A stretch of DNA of 64,000 nt from an uncultured Pseudomonadota bacterium (GTDB lineage: Bacteria > Myxococcota_A > UBA9160 > PR03), in assembly GCA_900696485.1 (NCBI GenBank), contig CAADGG010000033.1, positions 48,926-112,925 of the forward strand. Reading direction: 5' to 3'. Made by a program: the position numbers and the translations under genes. The notes under the pieces were generated by a model that saw only the letters and a list, made by a program, of their open reading frames with translations, made no database searches and was not told the origin of the DNA. This document shows positions 1-12,267 of this stretch, piece after piece (position 1 is the first letter of the stretch; each line of letters begins with the position of its first letter).

Positions 1-1224
1 GCCGGCGAAGACCCAGTCCGTCGTCGCGGTGCTGCCCGCGCTCGCCGGCGACAGCCGTTCCCGGACGATCTCCGCCGCTCCGGGCGGCGCCGGCGCCGGC
101 GAATCCGGGCGCGTCAGGGCTCTCGGCGCGGCCATCAGCCACTGTCTGGCCCCGAGGGCCTCCCGCACCGCACGAGCGACGAGGCGATGCACGGCGCGGG
201 GATCGGCGAAGCGAACTTCCCATTTGGCGGGATGGACATTCACGTCGACGGCGCTGGGCGGCAGGTCCAGGAACAGGACAGCGGACGGGAAGCGCCCGCG
301 CGGCAGGACGTCGCGGTAGGCGTCGAGCAGTGCGTGGCGCAGCAGCCGGTCACGGACCGGACGCCGCTGGACGAACAGGTGCAGCCCGGCGGCGGTCGGG
401 CGATGGGCATCGGGACGCGATGCGAAGCCCTCGAGCCGCAGCGCCCCGTCCTCGCCGGTGACCGGCACGAGCCCCTCGGCATCGCGCTCGGACAGCACCG
501 CCGCGATCCGGTCGAGCGGATCGGCAACGGCCGGCCAGTGCACGGCCGCCCGGTCATCGCGCTGCACATCGAAGTGGATCGCCGGCAGCGCCAGCGCCGA
601 ACGCGCCAACCATTCGGCGACGTGGCCCCACTCCGTCGCGGCGGTCTTCAGGAACTTCCGCCGTGCCGGCACGTTGTAGAACAGGTCGACGACTTCGATG
701 CGGGTGCCCTCGGGTCCCCCCGCCGTGCGCTCGCCGATCCGCTTGCCGCCCTCGATCTCGATCTCGATGCCGTCCTCGGCGCCGCGGGCGCGGCTGCGCA
801 GCCGTAGCCGCGAGACCGAGGCGATCGCCGGCAACGCCTCGCCGCGGAAGCCGAAGGTGACGATGCGAGAGAGATCCTCGGCCGACGCGATCTTGCTCGT
901 GGCGTGGCGCTCGAGGGCCAGCCGGGCGTCTTCCGGCCTCATGCCGCGGCCATCATCGCTGACCGCCACCAGCGCCGCGCCGCCCTCTCGCACGTCGATC
1001 CGCAGCCGGCGCGCGCCGGCGTCGAGCGCGTTCTCGACCAGCTCTTTCACGACGGACGCCGGCCGCTCGACCACTTCGCCGGCGGCGATCTGGTCGACGA
1101 GCGCGTCCGGCAGGCGGAGGATCCGGGCAGGCGGCGCGGGCCGCCGCCCCGCCTCGGTCGTGCCCGCCTGGGTGCCGGTGGTTCGGTCCGTGGGCCTGCC
1201 CTCCCGATCGATTCCTGCGATCAT
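1..1224 (-). CDS. mutL: DNA mismatch repair protein MutL, 3' end beyond window
   Basis: MutL is the GHKL-type ATPase that links MutS mismatch recognition to strand excision. The visible 408 codons hold the N-terminal ATPase and the following S5-like domain. The signatures seen are QIAAGEVVERP near residue 45, the ENALDAG motif, DDGRGM and GFRGEALPAI. In-frame TGA lies 24 bases before the ATG, so the start at 1224 is well bounded. It gives about 33 residues before the conserved core, longer than usual. The gene runs off the left edge, so the C-terminal dimerisation/endonuclease domain cannot be judged. It is divergent from the AAA+ regulator that follows. Confidence 0.95.
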   Translation of the reverse strand, partial: MIAGIDREGRPTDRTTGTQAGTTEAGRRPAPPARILRLPDALVDQIAAGEVVERPASVVKELVENALDAGARRLRIDVREGGAALVAVSDDGRGMRPEDARLALERHATSKIASAEDLSRIVTFGFRGEALPAIASVSRLRLRSRARGAEDGIEIEIEGGKRIGERTAGGPEGTRIEVVDLFYNVPARRKFLKTAATEWGHVAEWLARSALALPAIHFDVQRDDRAAVHWPAVADPLDRIAAVLSERDAEGLVPVTGEDGALRLEGFASRPDAHRPTAAGLHLFVQRRPVRDRLLRHALLDAYRDVLPRGRFPSAVLFLDLPPSAVDVNVHPAKWEVRFADPRAVHRLVARAVREALGARQWLMAAPRALTRPDSPAPAPPGAAEIVRERLSPASAGSTATTDWVFAG

Positions 1225-1285
1225 CGCCGCCGGCGCCGCCGCCGGTCAACCCCCGGATCGCAAAATCAACGCTCAAGCCCTCATT

Positions 1286-1318
1286 TTCATTGACAAAGCA
1301 CTGTGTTTCTACATAGCC
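1286..1318 (+). promoter_or_regulatory. AT-rich possible promoter upstream of the AAA+ regulator
   Basis: The intergenic stretch between mutL and the next gene is clearly AT-richer than its surroundings. It contains a perfect TTGACA at 1290-1295 and a TACATA at 1310-1315. The spacing of 14 is short for a sigma-70 promoter, so only the -35-like box is convincing. The site would serve the gene at 1350. Confidence 0.25.
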
Positions 1319-1349
1319 TCGCTGCGATGCCTACGGGGCGGGAGGGGAA

Positions 1350-2378
1350 ATGTCCGAAGGAGCCACGACGCAGAGTACACGGAGCCTGGGTGCGGCGACG
1401 TCGGTCGATCCGTCGATCGGCCGTGCGGCCGACGCCAGCGCGGCGCTGCGAACACGCACGGTGGGGCGCCGCCGAGAGGACCGGATCATCGCCGTGAGCG
1501 CGCTGGGACAGCGTGCCGTCGACCGCGCGATGTTGGCGGCCCGCAGCGCACAACCCGTCCTGATCATCGGGCCGCCGGGGAGTGGAAAATCGTTGTTGGC
1601 GCGGGCCATCCATACGTGGAGCGCCGATGCGGGCGGATCGCTCGAGGTCTTGACGACCGGTGCCGTGCCGGAGCCGCTTCAGGCGCGCGAACTCTTCGGC
1701 TGCAGTGCCGGGACGTATCCGGCCTTGCCGGATCCGTTCGTGGGCGCGCTCGAACGCGCCGAGGGCGGAACCCTGGTCGTCGACGGCCTCGAGACGCTGG
1801 CGCCGTCTGCCCGAGCCACCCTGATCCGGGTCCTCACCAGCGGGTGTTTCCGGCCCGAGGGCGGAGCCGAGGAGCGAGCGGTGCGAGCACGGATCGTCGC
1901 GACGAGTGACCGAGACCTCGGCGACGATCTGTTCGGCGTTGCGCACGAGAGCGTGCATCTCGCTCCCTTGGCCGAGCGTCGCGAGGACATCCTGCCGCTG
2001 GCCGCCCACTTCCTGTCGCTGGCCGCCGTCGACGTCGGCGTCGAGCCGGTCGGCTTCACCGCGGAGGCGCGGGCTGCGCTGCTCGAGGAGGCCTGGCCGG
2101 GCAATCTCTCCGAACTCCGCGAGCGCATCCGGCAGGCGGTACGCCTGGCCGGAGCGGGTGCGGTCTCGGCCGAAGCGCTGTTGCTTTCCGCTCCGAGCGA
2201 AAACCTGCCTTCCTTCCGGGACGCCAAGCGGGGCTTCGAGGCGCGCTACGTCCAGGCCGTCCTGCGACTCTGCGACGGCAACATCAGCCAGGCCGCGCGG
2301 CTCGCGCGCAAGGACCGCAAGGACTTCTACGATGTGATCCGCCGCACCGGCATCGATCCGTCGGAATTCCGCCGCTGA
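1350..2378 (+). CDS. NtrC-like AAA+ regulator lacking the GAFTGA loop
   Basis: The protein of 342 residues has the core of a sigma-54 enhancer-binding protein: Walker A GPPGSGKS near 74-81, a LVVDGLE Walker B region near 141-148, an RIVATSD segment and a PLAERREDILPL segment. It ends in a Fis-type helix-turn-helix (GNISQAARLARKD) near 310. No receiver or other sensor domain is recognisable in the first 60 residues. Where real activators carry GAFTGA after ELFG, this protein reads CSAGTYPALPDP. Sigma-54 remodelling needs that loop, so the protein probably binds DNA without activating sigma-54 polymerase directly. The target is unknown. Confidence 0.75.
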   Translation: MSEGATTQSTRSLGAATSVDPSIGRAADASAALRTRTVGRRREDRIIAVSALGQRAVDRAMLAARSAQPVLIIGPPGSGKSLLARAIHTWSADAGGSLEVLTTGAVPEPLQARELFGCSAGTYPALPDPFVGALERAEGGTLVVDGLETLAPSARATLIRVLTSGCFRPEGGAEERAVRARIVATSDRDLGDDLFGVAHESVHLAPLAERREDILPLAAHFLSLAAVDVGVEPVGFTAEARAALLEEAWPGNLSELRERIRQAVRLAGAGAVSAEALLLSAPSENLPSFRDAKRGFEARYVQAVLRLCDGNISQAARLARKDRKDFYDVIRRTGIDPSEFRR

Positions 2379-2439
2379 GGCGCACACCAGCGAACCGCTG
2401 GTTCCACATCGGCCACGCTCGACGCGGTATCGTCCCGCG

Positions 2440-3246
2440 ATGCGGGTAGCGGCCGTCCAGATGACCTCGACCGATGACGTGGCGACGAACCTCGCGATGA
2501 CGCGCCGTTTCGTGTCGGAGGCGGCGTCGGCAGGCGGCGCGGAGCTGATTGCGCTGCCGGAGAACTTCGCGTTCCTGCGCCGCGAGGGCGAGCCGATTCC
2601 GTGCGCGCAAGGTCTCGAGGGCGAGATCGTCACGACACTGCGCAGTCTCGCACGACACCATCGAGTGTGGATTCTCGGGGGGAGCTTTCCGGAGCTGGTT
2701 CCGGGCGACGGGCGCATCCACAACACCAGCGTCGCCGTGGGTCCGGACGGCGAGATCGCGGCGCTCTACCGCAAGATCCATCTGTTCGACGTCGATCTCT
2801 CGGGCCAGGGTGGACTCGTCTACCGCGAGTCGGACCGGGTGGCGCCGGGCGCGGAACCGGTGAGCGTCTCGACGCCGTTCGGCGCCATCGGGCTCTCGAT
2901 CTGTTACGACCTGCGTTTCCCCGAGCTCTACCGCGCCCTCGCAGCGCGCGGCGTCCGCTTCCTGGCCGTGCCGGCCGCCTTCGCGCGCGAGACCGGCCGC
3001 GACCACTGGGAAGTCCTGCTGCGTGCGCGGGCGATCGAGAATCAGGCGTTCGTCGTGGCGGCCGCCCAGGTCGGCGATCACGGCGGCGGCCGGGCGAGCC
3101 ATGGGCGCTCGATGATCGTCGATCCGTGGGGACTCGTGCTGGCGCGCGCGCCGGACGTGCCGGGCCCCGTCTACGCCGACTGCCGCCTGGACGAGCAGGA
3201 CCGGATCCGGGCAGCCCTGCCCGTCCTCGGTCACCGCCGCCTCTGA
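2440..3246 (+). CDS. Carbon-nitrogen hydrolase, Nit1/Nit2-type amidase
   Basis: This is a 268-residue nitrilase-superfamily enzyme of the NIT/omega-amidase branch, which hydrolyses small amides such as deaminated glutathione or 2-oxoglutaramate. The catalytic triad can be read: Glu41 (ALPENF), Lys112 (YRKIHLFDV) and Cys155 (ICYDLRFPE). Length and motif order match the single-domain Nit family. The start ATG follows the upstream stop by about 60 bases and has no strong Shine-Dalgarno. The substrate is inferred from the subfamily motifs only. The neighbours give no pathway hint. Confidence 0.88.
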   Translation: MRVAAVQMTSTDDVATNLAMTRRFVSEAASAGGAELIALPENFAFLRREGEPIPCAQGLEGEIVTTLRSLARHHRVWILGGSFPELVPGDGRIHNTSVAVGPDGEIAALYRKIHLFDVDLSGQGGLVYRESDRVAPGAEPVSVSTPFGAIGLSICYDLRFPELYRALAARGVRFLAVPAAFARETGRDHWEVLLRARAIENQAFVVAAAQVGDHGGGRASHGRSMIVDPWGLVLARAPDVPGPVYADCRLDEQDRIRAALPVLGHRRL

Positions 3247-3255
3247 CGAGGTCGA

Positions 3256-3552
3256 TCAGCCGTCGCCGCGGCGGAAGAGCTGCTCGAGCGCTGCGCGGGC
3301 GTCTCGCTCCGGCGACTCGCGATCGGTCGCTTCGCCGGCAGCCGGCCGGAACCACTCGCAGCGATTGGCGCGCTCGCGGTCGGCGACGCGTTCGGCCTGC
3401 GGCTCCCGGCACTGGTTGTAGGCGCCGGGATCGAAGTGGGCGCAATTGCGGCACACGTGCAGATCGGCGCCGCAGCGGTCGCACTCGTCGCGGAATCCGA
3501 TGCGTTCGCCGCTGCCCAGGACGATCCCCGTGTCACAAGCGAAGCAGCGCAT
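3256..3552 (-). CDS. Small Cys-rich zinc-ribbon-like protein, unknown function
   Basis: The 98-residue protein opens with CFAC, followed by CDRC and CRNC pairs in its first 40 residues and a CREP motif and a final C-E-W-F. This is a pattern of paired cysteines expected for one or two structural zinc sites. The C-terminal third is charged. I recognise the arrangement as a conserved hypothetical family but know of no assigned role. It is convergent with the amidase gene, ending 9 bases from it. Confidence 0.7.
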   Translation of the reverse strand: MRCFACDTGIVLGSGERIGFRDECDRCGADLHVCRNCAHFDPGAYNQCREPQAERVADRERANRCEWFRPAAGEATDRESPERDARAALEQLFRRGDG

Positions 3553-3629
3553 CGGGGAGACGCTGCGTCATCGGGCGCGTCCGTGTCAAGCCGCGCGACC
3601 CGAGCGTCGCGGTGATACGCTGGACGTCG

Positions 3630-4298
3630 ATGAGAAGCCTCGATTTCCGAGCCCGTTGCCGAGTGAGATCCGCGCTGGCGCGCACGCTCGTCGCGCTCCC
3701 CGTGCTCGTGGCCCTGGCGGCGCCGGGGCCCGCAGGCGCGCGCTCGGAGCCCGATCTCGTCGACTTCGTCCTCACGTGGTTGCGCGGCGGCTGGCGTTCC
3801 CCCCTGCTGTGTACCTTCGAAGGGCAGCCCATTCAGGGTGTCCGCCGGGTCTTGATCACGCCCGGCCCGCCGCAATCCGAACGGCGCGTGGCCCGGATCG
3901 CCTTCACGCCGCTCGTCGCGGGCGAGGCGGAGCGCTGTCGAAGTCCGCTCGGCGGAGAAGCTCCGAACCTGGTCGGCAGCGTCCTCGTGACCTACACCCC
4001 ACAGAGGCACCGCTCCGACACGCCCAAGCGGGATTTCGAGGCGTTGCGCCGCGCGGGCCGCTTCGATCTCGAGGTGGTGAGTGGACGGCTGCGGATGGGT
4101 GCGGCCCAGCACGCGCCGGCCGACCTGCCGGAGGTGGATTTCGCCGGAGGCCGGGCGGAGGTCGGGGAGATTCCGCGGCATTCCGACACCGCGCGGATGC
4201 TGACGGACTTCGGCTCGCTGCGACGCCTGTGGCTGGCCCTCGAGGCCCCGGATGGGACCCGGGTCGAGCTTCCGCTCGTGCTGTTCGAGGAGCGTTGA
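3630..4298 (+). CDS. Exported protein of unknown function
   Basis: The ATG at 3630 gives 222 residues that begin with an arginine-rich n-region, a hydrophobic stretch (TLVALPVLVALAA) and a likely signal-peptidase site around AGA. An in-frame GTG at 3612 is an alternative start. The mature part has no domain I recognise, with two or three cysteines and scattered beta-prone segments. The stop overlaps the next gene's TTG start (TTGA), so the two are translationally coupled. The pairing with an LPS-kinase-like protein suggests an envelope role, which is inference. Confidence 0.65.
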   Translation: MRSLDFRARCRVRSALARTLVALPVLVALAAPGPAGARSEPDLVDFVLTWLRGGWRSPLLCTFEGQPIQGVRRVLITPGPPQSERRVARIAFTPLVAGEAERCRSPLGGEAPNLVGSVLVTYTPQRHRSDTPKRDFEALRRAGRFDLEVVSGRLRMGAAQHAPADLPEVDFAGGRAEVGEIPRHSDTARMLTDFGSLRRLWLALEAPDGTRVELPLVLFEER

Positions 4299-5635
4299 CA
4301 GTCGAGGACGTCACGCGTTGGCTGGCGGCGGCGCGCTGGCGGGTCCGTCGCGATCTGGGGCAGAGCCAGCTCGAAGGGTTGCTGGCCGGGGCGGAGGCGG
4401 CACTCGCGGCGACCCCGGAGCCGCGCAAGCGCGAGCGTCACAAGCTGATCTTCGAGCTCGCGCTCGCCGGCACGCAACCGGATCATCTGCTCAAGGTCGT
4501 GCAGCATCGCCACGCGTCCCTCGTGACGCGACTCGGCCCCGCCGGTGCGGTCACGCAGTGGAAGCGGGCCGAATCGCTGCGGGCGCGAGGCCTCGAGACG
4601 CCGCTGCCGGTCGCCGCCGGAGTGGTTCGCCGGCGCGGACTCCTCGACGTCTCGCTGCTGTTGCTGCCGATCGTGCCGGACGCGATCGATGTCGCGGTGC
4701 TCGCGAGCGACGCATCGTGCCCCGGCGCGCGGCGCCGTAGGCTCGCCCGAGAGCTGGGTCTGGTGGCGCGGGAGCTGCACGATGCGGGGATCGATCAGCA
4801 GGATTTTGCGCCCAACAACTTCCTGTGGCGACCGAACCCGTCGCCGCACCTCCTCGCGATCGATTTCGAACATGCCCGCATCGGCCGTCCGCTCGCGCGA
4901 CGCCGGCGCGCGCAGCAGCTCGCGAAACTGGATCGCCATCTGCACGCGGCGAGCGCGGCGGATCGGCTGCGCCTGTTGCTTGCCTACGCGCGGGGTGACG
5001 CTGTGGAGGCGCGCGGCTGGTGGCACGCCGTGGCGTCCGCTCACGGGGGGCTGGCGCGGCGCGACGATCGCCACCTGCGGCGGACCGCTACGCGGGCGAG
5101 TCGCCGCTTCGTTCCGGTGTCACAGGGCGGCTGGCGCGGCTGGGCGCGGCGAGGGGCGTCGCTCGAGCCGGTGCTGGGCGCTCTGGCGCGGACGGCCGAT
5201 GCGGGTCCGCCCGGCTGCTGGGTGCAGCCACTCGGCGTGCTCGGTGCACGTGCAGCCGCGCGCACCTGGGCCGCCGCCCTCACGCTCGCGCAGCGTGGGT
5301 GTATGCCGGAACCGCGCGGCCTGCTTCACCGGGACGGTCGCGGCTGGCTCTTCGGCGACCAGGGGCCCGGTTGGCGGGCGCTGGCGGACGTCGATCGCGA
5401 CGCGGCGCGCGCGGCGTTGGTGGGGCTCTGCGGACGTCTGCTCTGCTATGGCTTCGAACCGGCGGCGCTCCCCGCCGAGACGATCCGGCTGATCCCCGGC
5501 CCGCGCGGTGGCTGGCGCGCGGTCGCGCTCGACCCGCGCGGGCTGCGGCCGGGCCGGCGATCTCGAACGATCAGTGCCCGCGCCTGGTCCACCGGACTGC
5601 TCGGCTCCCCGGGCCCCGCGTCCGCGTTGCGATGA
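4295..5635 (+). CDS. Lipopolysaccharide-kinase-like (Kdo/WaaP fold) protein
   Basis: The start TTG at 4295 overlaps the previous stop and follows a GAGGAG ribosome site. The product has about 446 residues. The central region holds HDAGIDQQDFAPNNFLW near 162-178 and IDFEHARIG near 189-196. These correspond to the catalytic and metal-binding segments of Kdo/WaaP-type sugar kinases, which use a protein-kinase fold. In most kinases the catalytic position is HxD; here it reads QQD, so activity is uncertain. The C-terminal half is Arg/Ala-rich and looks like a second, decayed kinase-like or accessory domain. It probably acts on the inner face of the membrane during envelope assembly. Confidence 0.6.
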   Translation: MTVEDVTRWLAAARWRVRRDLGQSQLEGLLAGAEAALAATPEPRKRERHKLIFELALAGTQPDHLLKVVQHRHASLVTRLGPAGAVTQWKRAESLRARGLETPLPVAAGVVRRRGLLDVSLLLLPIVPDAIDVAVLASDASCPGARRRRLARELGLVARELHDAGIDQQDFAPNNFLWRPNPSPHLLAIDFEHARIGRPLARRRRAQQLAKLDRHLHAASAADRLRLLLAYARGDAVEARGWWHAVASAHGGLARRDDRHLRRTATRASRRFVPVSQGGWRGWARRGASLEPVLGALARTADAGPPGCWVQPLGVLGARAAARTWAAALTLAQRGCMPEPRGLLHRDGRGWLFGDQGPGWRALADVDRDAARAALVGLCGRLLCYGFEPAALPAETIRLIPGPRGGWRAVALDPRGLRPGRRSRTISARAWSTGLLGSPGPASALR

Positions 5636-5707
5636 TGCCTCGGCGCGCGGCTCCGGCCCGCCGGCCAGCCGCCGCGCGGATCCTGGAATTCGCTCCGCCC
5701 GGTCCGG

Positions 5708-6037
5708 TCAGCCCAGTCCGCCGCGATGACCGAGCCGTACGCGGGTCACCACGTTCGTCAGCTCGACGATCGCCGTATGCGTCGCGGCGGCGTCCCCCTC
5801 GCGACCGTTCGCGGCGACGCGTTCAGCGGCTTCGGCGAGCGGAGGCAGACCCATCGTGCGCGCCTTCGCAGCCAGCTCGTTGGCGCGCTTGGCGGCCTCC
5901 TCGAGCTGTCCGACCTGCTCGGCCTCCTGGATCCAATCGATCCGCTCGCCGAGTTCGATGACGAACGCGTCGAGCTGCTCGAGCGCATGCTCCTCGACGA
6001 GGAGGGAGTAGATGGGACCCGTGCTGCGAAGCTCCAC
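5708..6037 (-). CDS. Small helical HPt-like protein without the phospho-histidine
   Basis: From the GTG at 6037 (AGGGG-type site just upstream) the product has 109 residues, nearly all predicted helical. The order of the helices and the segment AAKRANELAAKARTMG resemble a histidine-phosphotransfer four-helix bundle, but the place of the usual AHxLKG histidine is taken by AN-EL. If related to HPt proteins, it cannot be a phospho-relay and may be a binding or inhibitor module. An upstream in-frame start at 6088 is possible. No neighbour is a two-component protein. Confidence 0.5.
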   Translation of the reverse strand: MELRSTGPIYSLLVEEHALEQLDAFVIELGERIDWIQEAEQVGQLEEAAKRANELAAKARTMGLPPLAEAAERVAANGREGDAAATHTAIVELTNVVTRVRLGHRGGLG

Positions 6038-6105
6038 GCCGTCCCCTATCGGACGGCAGTCCGCACGGCTGTACGGGGTGCGGTGCACGCGCCGACTCGT
6101 CCCGT

Positions 6106-6816
6106 ATGATCCCGGCCATGCCGAGCCCGCGGACGCCCAGCCACTACGCCCTGCTCTTCACGTATGTGCTGCCGTACTTCCTCTACGTGTTCGCGCTGAT
6201 GCTCCCCGAGGCGTGGCTGCCGAAGCCCTGGTCCTATGGGATCGCCATCGCCGCCAGCGCCGCCGCGATTGCGTGGGCCTGGCGCTGGTTCCTGCCGTTG
6301 CGAGGGCCGCAGGCGGCGTCGGGATCCGTACTTGCCGGGATCGCCGGCGGGATCCTCGGAACCGCGCTGTGGCTCGCGATCAAGGCTCCGTTCTACGAGC
6401 CGGGTGGGGAGGCCTGGCCGCCGGCGGCATTCTGGATGCGCGTGCTCGCGTCGGGGACCGTGGTGGCGTTCTTCGAGGAGCAACTGTTCCGCGGGTTGTT
6501 GCTACGCGGCGCCGTACTCTGGGACCGCTTGCGACGGGCCGGGCGAACGGATCCCCTCGGCGAAGTGCTGCACGAGCATGGGCCGGGAGACGTCGAGCCC
6601 GGCGCCTGGACGCCGGCCGCACTCGCGATCTCCTCGCTCGCGTTCGCCGCCGGGCACGCCCCCGGCGAATGGCTCGCGGCCACCGCCTATGGATTGCTGA
6701 TGGCAGGACTGTGGATCTGGCGCAAGGATCTGCTCAGCTGTGTCATCGCGCATTCGGTGACCAACGTGACACTCGCGCTCTGGGTCTGGCGGACCGGTCA
6801 GTGGTCGGTCTGGTAG
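6106..6816 (+). CDS. CPBP-family intramembrane glutamic protease
   Basis: The product has 236 residues and about six to seven membrane segments. It shows the three CPBP (CAAX protease and bacteriocin-processing) motifs: EEQLFRG near 124, FAAGH near 180-184 and SVTN near 217. These supply the catalytic Glu and the His/Asn residues of this membrane protease class. An ATG 12 bases downstream (6118) is an equally good start; neither has a clear ribosome site. Some members of this family are found in organisms with PEP-CTERM/exosortase systems, and a PEP-CTERM protein occurs at 47.6 kb. A direct link is only a suggestion. Confidence 0.85.
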   Translation: MIPAMPSPRTPSHYALLFTYVLPYFLYVFALMLPEAWLPKPWSYGIAIAASAAAIAWAWRWFLPLRGPQAASGSVLAGIAGGILGTALWLAIKAPFYEPGGEAWPPAAFWMRVLASGTVVAFFEEQLFRGLLLRGAVLWDRLRRAGRTDPLGEVLHEHGPGDVEPGAWTPAALAISSLAFAAGHAPGEWLAATAYGLLMAGLWIWRKDLLSCVIAHSVTNVTLALWVWRTGQWSVW

Positions 6817-6820
6817 GCTC

Positions 6821-6852
6821 CGCGGGGCCCTGCTCGCGCGGGGCCCTGCTCG
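6821..6852. repeat. Two-copy 16 bp tandem repeat
   Basis: CGCGGGGCCCTGCTCG occurs twice in perfect tandem directly after the protease stop codon. The GGGGCCC core can form a short GC-rich hairpin, so the repeat may assist transcription termination. There is no T-run. Confidence 0.7.
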
Positions 6853-6880
6853 GGAACCCGGCAAGATCCAGAGCCATTTG

Positions 6881-6901
6881 CGATATCGATTTGCAATATC
6901 G
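6881..6901 (+). promoter_or_regulatory. Imperfect palindrome, candidate methionine-regulon operator
   Basis: CGATAT-N9-ATATCG forms a 21 bp imperfect inverted repeat with perfect 6-base arms, 25 bases before the metH start. The same stretch can be read as two near-identical 12-mers, TTTGCGATATCG and TTTGCAATATCG, 13 bases apart. It lies in an AT-rich pocket (6870-6926) in otherwise very GC-rich DNA. Location and symmetry fit a repressor site for an ArsR/winged-helix methionine-cycle regulator (SahR or SamR type). That identity is inference, and no such regulator is in the window. Confidence 0.5.
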
Positions 6902-6926
6902 GTTCATTCGGATACATTAATACGTA

Positions 6927-10633
<3,707 letters not shown>

Positions 10634-10637
<4 letters not shown>

Positions 10638-11356
10638 GCGATCCCCTCGTCTTCGTGAGCGGCGGCTCGAGCGGGATCGGCCGCGCGATGATCGAGGCGC
10701 TTCCGTGGCCGGGCGCCCGCGTCCTGAACCTCAGTCGCCGCCCGGCGCCGGCCTCGGAGCACGTCGCGGTGGATCTCGCGTCGTCGTCCGGATGGGCGCA
10801 GGCCGCGACCTGCTTCGAACGAGAGCTCGCGGGCTTTTCCGGCGAGCTCGCCGTCTTCGTGCACGCCGCCGGGACGCTGACGCCGATCTGCTTTGCCGGG
10901 GACGGAGATGCCGACGCCTACCGCCGCAACGTGCTGCTGAACTCTGCCGCGCCGCAGTTGCTCGGGGATGCATTCCTGCGCGCGCTCGCTGGGAGTTCTG
11001 CGCGCGGCTGGCTGCTCTTCATCGGTTCCGGTGCCTCCTCCGGGATCTACGAAGGCTGGTCCGGATACAGTGCCGGCAAGGCCGCGACGGATCACTGGGT
11101 GCGCACGGTGGGGGCCGAGCAGACCGCTCGCAGCGGCCGCTGCCAGATCGTCTGCATCGCTCCCGGCGTCGTCGCGACTCCGATGCAGGAGGAGATCCGC
11201 GCGACGCCGGCCGAGCATTTCCCGCAGCGCGAGCGCTTCGAAGCCCTGCACAGCGAGGGGCACCTGCGCGCGCCCGCCGATGTCGCGCGGGAGCTCTGGG
11301 CCGTACGCGAGCGTCCGATCGCGAACGGTGCGGTCCTCGACCTGCGCGAGCCCTGA
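10634..11356 (+). CDS. Short-chain dehydrogenase/reductase
   Basis: The 240-residue protein is a classical SDR with the nucleotide-binding GGSSGIGR near 10-17, the HAAG motif near 79, and catalytic Tyr145 and Lys149 (YSAGK). The start overlaps the metH stop as ATGA, so the two genes are coupled and cotranscribed. Sequence resembles the sepiapterin/benzil-reductase-like SDRs, but the substrate cannot be told. A role next to folate and cobalamin chemistry (pterin reduction) is an attractive but unproven idea. An upstream in-frame start at 10580 lies inside metH and is unlikely. Confidence 0.85.
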
Positions 11357-11386
11357 CACGGCGCGCGACTCCGCTACGGTGCCTCC

Positions 11387-12019
11387 ATGTCGGTCTGGCG
11401 AGCCGTGATCTTCGATCTGGGCGGCGTCGTCATGGGGTCTCCCCTGCACGCGATCGCCGCCTACGAGCGTGAATGTGGCATCCCGGCCGGCGTCATCAAT
11501 CGGCTGGTGGTCGCGAACGGCCCGGCGGGCGCCTGGTCGCAGCTCGAACGCGGCGAACTCGCACTCGACGCGTTCTTTCCCCGCTTCGACGCCGAGTGTC
11601 GGGCGGCCGGCCACGAACTCTCGGCCCGGGCCATGATGGAGCGGATCGCGGCGGCGGCACGGCCGCGACCGCAGATGCTGGCGGCCGTCCGCGAGCTGCG
11701 CGCTCGGGGCTTGCGCACGTCGGCGCTCACCAACAACTGGCGCGGGGACGGAACCGGGGAGCGCGACTGGCTCGGCCCGCTCTTCGATGTCGTCGTAGAG
11801 TCTGCGGTCGAAGGCCTGCGCAAGCCGGATCCGCGCATCTACGCGCTGGTGCTCGAACGACTCGCCGTCCCCGCACACGAAACGGTGTTCCTAGACGACA
11901 TCGGGCGGAATCTGAAACCCGCCCGGACGCTCGGCATGCGCACGATCAAAGTGGATGATCCCGACCAGGCGCTTCGCGAACTCGGCGCCGTGCTCGGCTT
12001 TCCGCTGGGTGGGTCGTGA
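11387..12019 (+). CDS. HAD-superfamily hydrolase, subclass IA, DxG type
   Basis: A 210-residue HAD-like protein. Motif I is FDLGGVV with Asp10; the usual second Asp is Gly, as in the epoxide-hydrolase N-domain/ACAD10-like branch. A TNNW motif II, LRKPDPRIY motif III and FLDDIGRN motif IV follow in the expected order. It is therefore likely a small phosphatase or dehalogenase-like enzyme, with altered chemistry possible because of the missing general acid. Its stop overlaps the GTG of the next small gene. Confidence 0.85.
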   Translation: MSVWRAVIFDLGGVVMGSPLHAIAAYERECGIPAGVINRLVVANGPAGAWSQLERGELALDAFFPRFDAECRAAGHELSARAMMERIAAAARPRPQMLAAVRELRARGLRTSALTNNWRGDGTGERDWLGPLFDVVVESAVEGLRKPDPRIYALVLERLAVPAHETVFLDDIGRNLKPARTLGMRTIKVDDPDQALRELGAVLGFPLGGS

Positions 12020-12267
12020 CTCCCGCTTCGGATCCGGAGCGCACGCTCGGGGTGATCGAGTGCTTCACCGCCGTCGTGCGGCATTGCCCGAAAGGGCCGG
12101 CGCGCGCGGTCGCGGAGAGCGCCCTCGCCACGGTCGAACGCGACGGGGCGCCGGTGTTGCCCGAGCAGGCGTTCCGGGTCCTCAGTGCCCTCCGCGGCTG
12201 GCAGGGCGAACGCGCAAGCCAGGTCAAACGATCGCTCGAGACGTTTCTCGCCAGCGGCGCGAAATGA
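12016..12267 (+). CDS. Small protein of unknown function
   Basis: The 83-residue product starts at a GTG that overlaps the HAD stop (GTGA). Its composition is mostly helical and soluble, without cysteine pairs, membrane segments or a motif I recognise. Translational coupling to the HAD gene is the main support that it is real. It ends 83 bases before asd. Confidence 0.5.
   Translation: MTPASDPERTLGVIECFTAVVRHCPKGPARAVAESALATVERDGAPVLPEQAFRVLSALRGWQGERASQVKRSLETFLASGAK

Noticed and set aside
953..1276. Minus-strand open frame overlapping mutL
   Set aside because: Arg/Gly-rich translation in a shifted frame; mutL motifs are in another frame.
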